Assembly (NCBI GenBank): GCA_016234595.1
Contig: JACRBG010000039.1
Location: forward strand, 1 to 41,330
DNA: 41,330 nt
Source: Chloroflexota bacterium
GTDB taxonomy: Bacteria; Chloroflexota; Anaerolineae; Aggregatilineales; J027
Direction: 5' to 3'
This document shows, piece after piece, positions 35,648 to 41,330 of the stretch; positions within the stretch are counted from its first letter, which is position 1; every line of letters starts with the position of its first letter. The position numbers and the translations under genes were made by a program. The notes under the pieces are model-generated. The model worked only from the letters and a program-made list of their open reading frames with translations, was not told the DNA's origin and ran no database searches.

Positions 35648-36562
35648 CTAATAACGCTTTACAATGGCCCGATATGTCAAGGGCTGACGTGTCTGGATGT
35701 GTTGAAATTCCTCACGGAATTTGCGAACTTCATCTAGATCAATTCGCGCAACGGCATAGCCTTCGGATGGCTCAGTTTTGGCTGGAGCAGGTGGTGGGGC
35801 GGCGGGGGTTTCTGTCGCAGCTTCGCCAGCGGGTTTCTCCGCTTTTTCGCCCTTTTCAGCTGCTTTCTTTTCAAGGGTAAGCGCCGCATGAACCTTGCCT
35901 CGTGGGCCAACAATCATGCTTTCGCCCCCATAGTTAACGGTCACGTCTTCCCCAACTCGATTGGACGCGGCCACAAATACAGCGTTTTCCAAAGCACGGG
36001 CTTTGACATACGTCTTGTATTCGTCAATTTGGGGTGTCTCCCAATTTGCCATCACGCACAGCAATTCCGCACCCTCAAGCGCCAACGAACGTGCTGCTTC
36101 GGGGAAGGCCAAATCCCAGCCTAGTAGCAACCCGATGTTGCCGATTTCTGTCTCAATTACGGGGTATTTAAACCCTTCGCGGAAGGCCATACGCTCTTCC
36201 CCACGCAAGTGAACTTTGTTATAGTTGCCAAGCAATTCACCATCTGGCCCGACTAAGACAGCCGAGTTGAAGATCACGCTTTCGACTCGTTCTTTGGTGC
36301 AAAGCCCAAAAGCAATATAGACTCCATATTCGGCGGCGCGTTGGGCCATCAAATTGACCGATGGGCCGGGAATACGTTGGGCAACTTCGGTAAAACGCAC
36401 ACCCAATTCATTGCCGCTGGTTGCCAATTCGGGGAAGATAATGAGATCAACTTTTTGTTGAGAAGCAATCTTGGATACAAAATCCGACATCTTCACAAGA
36501 TTATCTTCAGGTTCGCCCATTTTGGGTTTGAACTGAACGGTAGCTATCGTAATTTCGCGCAT
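35648..36562 (-). CDS. Nitrilase-superfamily protein with catalytic Cys replaced by Gly
   Basis: The 304-residue carbon-nitrogen hydrolase fold protein keeps two triad residues, E45 in IIFPELATSG and K116 in NYNKVHLRGEE. The nucleophile position, normally ICYDLRFPE, reads LGWDLAFPE, so Cys is G148 (codon GGC at 36121-36119, one base from TGC). Between about residues 226 and 270 an Ala/Lys/Glu/Pro-rich low-complexity insertion (EKKAAEKGEKAEKPAG) interrupts the fold before the last strand (YAVARIDLDEV). ATG 36562 is chosen because AGGAG lies five bases ahead; an upstream start at 36619 lies at the predicted transcription start. Amide hydrolysis by the normal mechanism is unlikely. First gene of an operon with a small TM protein, ltaE and a CPBP-like protein. 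Confidence 0.85.
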   Translation of the reverse strand: MREITIATVQFKPKMGEPEDNLVKMSDFVSKIASQQKVDLIIFPELATSGNELGVRFTEVAQRIPGPSVNLMAQRAAEYGVYIAFGLCTKERVESVIFNSAVLVGPDGELLGNYNKVHLRGEERMAFREGFKYPVIETEIGNIGLLLGWDLAFPEAARSLALEGAELLCVMANWETPQIDEYKTYVKARALENAVFVAASNRVGEDVTVNYGGESMIVGPRGKVHAALTLEKKAAEKGEKAEKPAGEAATETPAAPPPAPAKTEPSEGYAVARIDLDEVRKFREEFQHIQTRQPLTYRAIVKRY

Positions 36563-36583
36563 GGGAACTCCTGCGTATAAGGT

Positions 36584-36596
36584 ATCCTCAGAGGAT
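36584..36596. repeat. Short palindrome in leader of the nitrilase-fold operon
   Basis: ATCCTC-A-GAGGAT is a perfect 6-bp inverted repeat with one central base. It lies between the predicted transcription start and the ribosome-binding site of the - strand operon, a suitable place for an operator. It could be chance. Confidence 0.3.
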
Positions 36597-36626
36597 TTCA
36601 AGTGCGAACGGCTGTTCAAATAGGCT

Positions 36627-36655
36627 ATTTTAGGCTATGCGGGGCTAACCGTCAA
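36627..36655 (-). promoter_or_regulatory. Predicted sigma-70-type promoter of the nitrilase-fold/ltaE operon
   Basis: On the - strand TTGACG (36655-36650) and TAAAAT (36632-36627) are exactly 17 bases apart, close to consensus. Transcription would start near 36619, 57 bases before ATG 36562, and would read the nitrilase-fold, small TM, ltaE and CPBP-like genes. Confidence 0.7.
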
Positions 36656-36751
36656 GCAATTTGACCCCCCAAGATTCAGGGATACAAACAAACACACCTA
36701 TGATAGAATTTAACATATGGATTAAGTTACTAAATAAATAGCGATTACCTT

Positions 36752-39424
36752 ATGACACGAAATTTCATCGTTGAAAATATCGAAGATGCCATTATTATCC
36801 TCGACCCCGAAAACCGTGTGTTAGACTTAAACCCAGCTATGGAAAATTTACTGGGTGTTTCACATGACGTAATAGGGCAACCTTTTGCAAATATTGCCCC
36901 CCATACCATTCATCTGTTTAAACCCTACTTATCCCAAGATGATGTTCATGGGGAACTGGTTTTCCCAATCCCTTCAGGCAAACCACGCTACTTTGAACTA
37001 CGGTTGCTTCATGCCGAAGGGAATAATCAGCGGATTGGGCGCTTATTTATTCTCCATGAGATTACAAAACGCCGTGTTGCCGAAGATCGTTTGCGTCAAA
37101 GCGAAGCCATGTTGCGTGCATTGGTAGAAGTGGCGGCAGATGCCATCATTAGCATTGATGCGGATGGTCAAATTTTGGCCTTTAATGCCGCTGCCTCGCG
37201 TATCTTTGGCTATACTGCCCAAGAAATCATCGGGCAAAATGTCAAAATTTTGATGCCCGAACCTAACAGTTCAAACCATGACGATTACCTGCGTCGCCGT
37301 AAAAGCACTGGCGAGACCAAAGTCATCGGGGTTCTGCGGGAGGAATATGGTCAAAGGCGGGACGGCTCAGTTTTTCCCATTCATCTAGCAATTAATGAAG
37401 TCAATGTGGATGGCAAACTGATTTTTACAGGTATGGTGCGCGATGTGACCGAAAGCAAGCGTATCGAACGTGAGCGGGATCGGCTATTTGAGCAAACCCA
37501 AACGGCTCTTGCCGAGACCCAAGCCTATGCTCAACGACTTGATTTGCTCAATGAAATGAGCCAACAGGTCAATATGGGGTCTACCGAACAGGACATCTTC
37601 CGTATCGGCACAAAATATATCACCCAAATTTTGACACCTGATCAAATTGCCATCAGCCTCACCACGGATGATCCAGATTATCTGGAAATTGCCGTGCATG
37701 AGAGCGAACATCATATTGTGGAGGTGGGTGATCGGATTCGTGTTGGTTCAATGGCGATGAAAGAGGCGGTACAAGAGAGACGGTCAATCAATGCAAAGAC
37801 GCTCGATGGGTTGCAAGGTCCCTACGTAGAAGCGACCCGGCGACAAGGCATTCAGTCTTCATTGCTGGCTCCTATGCTGGTTAATCAAAACTTAGTTGGC
37901 TTGGTAGGCATTGGGAGCAAAAAAGTTGCAGCCTATGATGAACGTGATGAAAACCTCCTGTTTCATATCGCCTCGTTTTTAGGGATTGCCATCGAAAACA
38001 TCCGACGCAATCGAGAGTTGCAGCAGGCGATTCAAGCCGCTGACCAAGCGAACCGCGCCAAAAGTGAATTTCTGGCAACTATGAGCCATGAATTACGGAC
38101 TCCCTTAAACGGGATATTGGGTTATGTGCAGATTTTGAGTAAAGATCGCGGTCTAAATACTAAGCAACAGCAAGGCCTTTCGATTATCCACCGTAGCGGC
38201 GAGCATCTGTTAACCCTAATCAATGACATCCTCGATATTTCTAAAATCGAGGCTAAGCGCATGGAACTTAGCTTGTCGCCCTTTAATCTCACCGATATGC
38301 TGGAAAGCATTAGTAGCATTATTCAGGTGAAAGCCGAGCAAAAAAATCTCTCATTTCGCTATGAAGCCTTGTCAGAACTACCGCCCGCTGTTTATGGTGA
38401 CGAGGTTCGCTTACGGCAGGTGTTGTTAAATCTACTTGGCAATTCCGTCAAATTCACCGATCAGGGCGGGGTCTTGTTAAAGGTTGGGTATCACGAGGAA
38501 AAAATCCGTTTTCAGGTCGAAGACACCGGGATTGGCATTTCCCCAGAGGCTTTGCGTGTCGTTTTTCAACCGTTTCGGCAGGGGAATAAGCAATCAAGGG
38601 CTACTCTTGTAGAAGGCACAGGGCTTGGCCTTGCCATCAGCAACCAATTGGTCAACCTGATGGGAGGACATTTACAAGTCAAAAGCTATGTTGGGGAAGG
38701 TAGCATTTTTTGGTTTGAACTTGTTTTACCCGGCGTCGAAGATTGGGTTGGAACGCCTAAGATTGAAGAACAAAATGTGATCGGTTACCGGGGTGTTTCG
38801 CGCCGTATTTTAGTGGTGGATGACCGCTGGGAGAACCGTTCGGTGTTGACCAATATGCTTGTCCCATTAGGATTTGAAGTCCAAGAGGCCGTAGATGGTG
38901 AGGACTGCCTTAAAAAAGTGGCGACTTTTCATCCCGACGCGATTTTGATGGATTTGCGAATGCCTGTCTTGGATGGGTTAGAAGCGATCCGACGCATACG
39001 CGAGATGCCATCCGGCAAAAAATTAATTATTATTGCTGTGTCAGCCAGTGCCTTTGAGTATAATCGCGGCGAAAGTTTTTCAGCTGGAAGTAATGATTTT
39101 CTTGCCAAGCCTTTCCGCTTTGGCAAATTACTCGATTTATTGGCGGCTCATTTGCGTGTGGAATGGATTTATGAGAATGACCCTCAAGTAAGTGAGGCTG
39201 AACAGGGCGACGGAGCCATTACAACACCACCAGAAGAGGATTTGATTCGATTATTGGATCACGCCAAACGTGGGAATATCCGCGGCCTGACGGAAGAGGC
39301 GGATCGGCTTACTGAATCGGGTTACAAAGGCTTTGCAGCCAATCTTCGCGTGATGACCCGCAGTTTTAAGTTAAAGGAAATCCGGGATTATATTCAACAG
39401 CACCGGGAGCAGAGCGATGGGTGA
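36752..39424 (+). CDS. PAS-PAS-GAF hybrid histidine kinase with FixL-like second PAS
   Basis: The soluble 890-residue protein has PAS 1 (about 1-112) and PAS 2 (about 120-250). PAS 2 closely follows FixL: NVKILMPEP, H176 in NHDDYL at the heme-ligand His position, R196 exactly 20 residues later at the distal Arg position, GQRRDGSVFPIHL and FTGMVRDVTE. Next are GAF (about 265-425), HisKA with H446 in MSHELRTPLNG, HATPase_c (LGNSVKFTD, DTGIGIS, GTGLGLAIS), and a receiver with phospho-Asp734 in LMDLRMPVLDG and LAKPF. The end is a helical tail (about 820-890). No membrane helix is seen. ATG 36752 lacks a clear Shine-Dalgarno. The stop overlaps the next gene by eight bases. Heme binding is inference. 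Confidence 0.9.
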   Translation: MTRNFIVENIEDAIIILDPENRVLDLNPAMENLLGVSHDVIGQPFANIAPHTIHLFKPYLSQDDVHGELVFPIPSGKPRYFELRLLHAEGNNQRIGRLFILHEITKRRVAEDRLRQSEAMLRALVEVAADAIISIDADGQILAFNAAASRIFGYTAQEIIGQNVKILMPEPNSSNHDDYLRRRKSTGETKVIGVLREEYGQRRDGSVFPIHLAINEVNVDGKLIFTGMVRDVTESKRIERERDRLFEQTQTALAETQAYAQRLDLLNEMSQQVNMGSTEQDIFRIGTKYITQILTPDQIAISLTTDDPDYLEIAVHESEHHIVEVGDRIRVGSMAMKEAVQERRSINAKTLDGLQGPYVEATRRQGIQSSLLAPMLVNQNLVGLVGIGSKKVAAYDERDENLLFHIASFLGIAIENIRRNRELQQAIQAADQANRAKSEFLATMSHELRTPLNGILGYVQILSKDRGLNTKQQQGLSIIHRSGEHLLTLINDILDISKIEAKRMELSLSPFNLTDMLESISSIIQVKAEQKNLSFRYEALSELPPAVYGDEVRLRQVLLNLLGNSVKFTDQGGVLLKVGYHEEKIRFQVEDTGIGISPEALRVVFQPFRQGNKQSRATLVEGTGLGLAISNQLVNLMGGHLQVKSYVGEGSIFWFELVLPGVEDWVGTPKIEEQNVIGYRGVSRRILVVDDRWENRSVLTNMLVPLGFEVQEAVDGEDCLKKVATFHPDAILMDLRMPVLDGLEAIRRIREMPSGKKLIIIAVSASAFEYNRGESFSAGSNDFLAKPFRFGKLLDLLAAHLRVEWIYENDPQVSEAEQGDGAITTPPEEDLIRLLDHAKRGNIRGLTEEADRLTESGYKGFAANLRVMTRSFKLKEIRDYIQQHREQSDG

Positions 39425-40553
39425 AGAACGTAGAGGGGTTGTTCTCATTGTTGATGATATTCCAACTAACCTTGAGGTATTGATGCAATTTCTCGAAGGG
39501 GCTGGCTATGAAGTATTGGTGGCAACCGATGGCGAAAGCGCGCTCGAACAGGTGGAATATGCTGCCCCCGACGTCGTTTTATTAGATGTGATGATGCCGG
39601 GGATTGATGGGTTTGAAACGTGCCGCCGCCTAAAAGCAAACCCCGCCAGCCGTGATATTCCTGTTATTTTTATGACAGCCTTGTCTGATACAGTGGACAA
39701 AGTGCATGGTTTCGAATTGGGGGCCGAAGATTATGTTACCAAGCCCTTGCAACAAGAAGAAGTTGTGGCGCGTGTAACCGCCCATTTAACCCTCCATCGG
39801 CAAAAACAAGAAATTCAAACGCTGCGCCTTCAAGAACGTCTCTATTATGAGCGCCTAGCCAAGATAAAGGACAACATTCTCAGCACCGCCTCGCACGATC
39901 TCAAAAACCCACTGACTTCGATACTTATCACGATTGATGGGATTCGCCACTATCTTCCCAAAGAACAAGAAGTTGTTCACAAAAAACTAGATACCCTTCA
40001 ACAAGAAGCGAATCGTATGTACAACCTGATTGTGCAATTACTCGATCTAGCGCGACTAGAATCGGATATTATATTGCGTAAACAATCGCTCTCACTTTAT
40101 AAATGGCTCAACGATAATATTTATTATGTTCACCCGCAGGTGGATGATAAACAGATTCAAATTAAAACTGAGTTACCAGAACAGGATGCGACCGTCTATT
40201 GGGATAACGAACGTATGGATCAGGTTATTCAGAACCTGCTGTCTAATGCGGTGAAATATACACCAATCGGTGGCACAGTAGAGGTCTCGGCCCTAATTCA
40301 AGGGCAGGATGTTTACATCCAAGTGAGTGACACAGGCCTCGGTATTCCCTCGAATGACATTCCTAAACTGTTTACCAAGTTCTATCGGGTGAATACCCGC
40401 CAACACATGGCTGTTTCGGGGAGTGGACTTGGCCTCTCGATTGTCAAAGAAATTGTCCAAAAGCATGGCGGTCACGTTTGGGTAGATAGCGAAGAGGGGA
40501 TAGGGAGCACCTTTGGGTTTACGATTCCAATTGGAACTGAAACCACACCCTAA
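39417..40553 (+). CDS. Receiver-histidine kinase (REC-HisKA-HATPase)
   Basis: This 378-residue protein has a receiver (about 8-122; VDDIPTN pocket, phospho-Asp57 in LLDVMMPGIDG, Lys-Pro in YVTKPLQ), a coiled linker (125-150), HisKA with H160 in ASHDLKNPLTS, and HATPase_c with NAVKYTP, DTGLGIP and GSGLGLSI. The FHDLKNPL-type H box with Asp-Leu-Lys is a common HisKA variant. Its start overlaps the end of the PAS hybrid kinase (ATGGGTGA), so the two are translationally coupled. The likely flow is from the PAS kinase receiver or His to Asp57, but direction cannot be read from sequence. Confidence 0.9.
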   Translation: MGEERRGVVLIVDDIPTNLEVLMQFLEGAGYEVLVATDGESALEQVEYAAPDVVLLDVMMPGIDGFETCRRLKANPASRDIPVIFMTALSDTVDKVHGFELGAEDYVTKPLQQEEVVARVTAHLTLHRQKQEIQTLRLQERLYYERLAKIKDNILSTASHDLKNPLTSILITIDGIRHYLPKEQEVVHKKLDTLQQEANRMYNLIVQLLDLARLESDIILRKQSLSLYKWLNDNIYYVHPQVDDKQIQIKTELPEQDATVYWDNERMDQVIQNLLSNAVKYTPIGGTVEVSALIQGQDVYIQVSDTGLGIPSNDIPKLFTKFYRVNTRQHMAVSGSGLGLSIVKEIVQKHGGHVWVDSEEGIGSTFGFTIPIGTETTP

Positions 40554-40596
40554 TATTATTGGAGGCCAATCACCATTCAAATCCGGCAAACTACCA

Positions 40597-40626
40597 TTGA
40601 CAACCCCCCTCCGCCTCCGCTAAAAT
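40597..40626 (+). promoter_or_regulatory. Consensus promoter of the tRNA-tuf operon
   Basis: Perfect -35 TTGACA (40597-40602) and -10 TAAAAT (40621-40626) are 18 bases apart. The expected start is near 40633, 56 bases before the first tRNA. A strong promoter fits tRNA and EF-Tu demand. Confidence 0.75.
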
Positions 40627-40688
40627 CTGGCTCATATTAACAAATGGCGGTTCAACTAACGCCAACGTATCTAACGTCAGGCGCAACT

Positions 40689-40761
40689 GCCGGCGTAGCT
40701 CAGTTGGCAGAGCATTCGCCTTGTAAGCGAAGGGTCATGGGTTCAAGTCCCATCGCCGGCT
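40689..40761 (+). tRNA. tRNA-Thr(TGT)
   Basis: The 73-base cloverleaf has acceptor GCCGGCG pairing with CGCCGGC (40754-40760), D arm GCTC/GAGC, anticodon stem TTCGC/GCGAA with loop CTTGTAA (anticodon TGT), and T arm ATGGG/CCCAT with TTCAAGT. The discriminator is T. CCA is not encoded. Confidence 0.97.
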
Positions 40762-40789
40762 ATGAAAGCCTTGTTAACAACTAAATAAT

Positions 40790-40872
40790 GGGTCGATGTC
40801 CCGAGCGGCAAAGGGGGCGGACTGTAAATCCGCTGGCAGACGCCTTCGCAGGTTCGAGTCCTGCTCGGCCCA
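40790..40872 (+). tRNA. tRNA-Tyr(GTA)
   Basis: The 83-base gene has acceptor GGGTCGA pairing with TCGGCCC (one G-U), anticodon stem GCGGA/TCCGC with loop CTGTAAA (anticodon GTA), a long variable arm as in class II tRNAs, and a T loop with TTCGAGT. The discriminator is A and no CCA is encoded. Confidence 0.97.
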
Positions 40873-40893
40873 CAGGTGAGTTTTCACCGGAGT

Positions 40894-40966
40894 GCCCACG
40901 TAGCTCAGTTGGCAGAGCGCATTCTTGGTAAGAATGAGGTCATGGGTTCAAATCCCATCGTGGGCT
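40894..40966 (+). tRNA. tRNA-Thr(GGT)
   Basis: The 73-base gene has acceptor GCCCACG pairing with CGTGGGC, anticodon stem CATTC/GAATG with loop TTGGTAA (anticodon GGT), and T arm ATGGG/CCCAT. The discriminator is T. A T run (TTTTTT) starts at the 3' end of the gene, so part of the transcript might stop here before tuf. Confidence 0.97.
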
Positions 40967-40973
40967 TTTTTAA

Positions 40974-41010
40974 TCTATGGTTTATGGCCCCAATTGCATA
41001 TTTCCATAGA
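40974..41010 (+). repeat. Inverted repeat in the tuf leader
   Basis: TCTATGG (40974-40980) pairs with CCATAGA (41004-41010) around a 23-base loop, between tRNA-Thr(GGT) and tuf. It may form a leader hairpin; no convincing separate promoter for tuf was seen. Confidence 0.35.
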
Positions 41011-41066
41011 TAGGTCCGTACTTAAGGTGTAGACATAAAAACAGTTTAGAGGAGAAGGTCATTCCA

Positions 41067-41330
41067 ATGGCCCAGTTTGAACGCAATAAACCGCATGTAA
41101 ACATCGGTACAATCGGTCATGTCGACCATGGCAAGACGACCTTGACAGCAGCGATCACCAAGACGTTGTCGCTGAAGAAGATGGCGCAATTCATGAAGTA
41201 TGATGACATTGACAATGCGCCGGAAGAAAAGGCGCGTGGGATCACGATCAACATTCGGCACGTCGAATATGAGACGGTGGCGCGGCACTATGCCCACGTG
41301 GACTGCCCCGGTCACCGGGACTATATCAAG
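41067..41330 (+). CDS. tuf: Elongation factor Tu, 5' part (cut by window end)
   Basis: The 88 visible codons encode the start of the GTPase domain: [20 protein letters not shown] (P-loop, G1), [14 protein letters not shown] (G2/switch I) and [10 protein letters not shown] (G3). EF-Tu delivers aminoacyl-tRNA to the ribosome. Most bacteria have GHADYVK at G3; here it reads GHRDYIK. GGAGAAGG (41051-41058) precedes ATG 41067. It is the last gene of the tRNA-Thr, Tyr, Thr group, so co-transcription from the consensus promoter is likely. The remaining roughly 310 codons lie outside the window. Confidence 0.98.
   Translation, partial: MAQFERNKPHVNIGTIGHVDHGKTTLTAAITKTLSLKKMAQFMKYDDIDNAPEEKARGITINIRHVEYETVARHYAHVDCPGHRDYIK

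Noticed and set aside
36661-36709. TTGACC and TATGAT/TAGAAT upstream of the PAS hybrid kinase as a promoter
   Set aside because: TTGACC is more than 30 bases from the -10-like sequence and the correctly spaced -35 (TTCAGG) is poor.
41046-41315. 89-codon open frame antisense to tuf
   Set aside because: Mirror of the highly conserved EF-Tu codons; not a gene.
1-41330. CRISPR arrays, insertion sequences, integrases, attachment sites or a prophage
   Set aside because: No regularly spaced repeats, transposase motifs, terminal repeats or tRNA-associated integrase seen by eye on either strand.

Overview
The window reads as a chromosomal segment of a mid-GC bacterium, most likely a member of the Chloroflexota (Anaerolineae-like). 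The reasons are the abundance of multi-GAF sensor proteins ending in a recurrent truncated-GAF tail, a short-form EF-Ts, an EF-Tu N-terminus with a Chloroflexus-like IRHVEYET...DYIK segment, and tRNAs without an encoded CCA. The phylum call comes from remembered family resemblance, not from a search. No phage, insertion sequence, integrase, CRISPR array or rRNA gene is seen, and no gene-free stretch exceeds 300 bases.

Region 1 (1-16849, all + strand) is a dense signalling locus. It holds the end of a receiver-domain protein, three successive GAF-domain proteins without any kinase domain, a 2474-residue hybrid histidine kinase with about eight full GAF domains, a threonine synthase fused to a C-terminal response-regulator receiver, a receiver-histidine kinase, and an EamA/DMT transporter. 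Gaps are tiny or the genes overlap, so one long operon is likely. The threonine synthase-receiver fusion, lying between two kinases and near a DMT exporter, is the most unusual element of the window: it suggests phosphorelay control of an amino-acid biosynthetic enzyme.

Region 2 (16850-20034) is housekeeping: a good promoter and structured leader with a possible 13-codon uORF, then rpsB, tsf, a strong intrinsic terminator, pyrH, and a small zinc-ribbon protein. On the opposite strand (20035-21345) is a membrane protein with two tandem SLATT/DUF4231-like modules.

Region 3 (21420-26805) is a reduced division and cell-wall cluster: an FtsL/FtsB-like protein, FtsI (PBP2/3 type), MraY, a small two-TM protein, and MurD. 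It is followed by a secreted alpha/beta hydrolase whose ribosome-binding site lies in a perfect 10-bp inverted repeat.

Region 4 (28648-36562, - strand) contains a PD-(D/E)XK nuclease-like protein, dnaE with a long acidic insertion, and an apparent operon transcribed from a good promoter: a nitrilase-fold protein whose catalytic Cys is Gly, a small membrane protein, low-specificity threonine aldolase, and a CPBP-like membrane protein with degraded catalytic motifs.

Region 5 (36752-40553, + strand) has two overlapping hybrid histidine kinases. The first carries a FixL-like PAS domain that keeps the heme-ligand His and distal Arg positions. Region 6 (40597-41330) is a consensus promoter, tRNA-Thr(TGT), tRNA-Tyr(GTA), tRNA-Thr(GGT) and the start of tuf, the same order as the E. 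coli tufB operon without tRNA-Gly.
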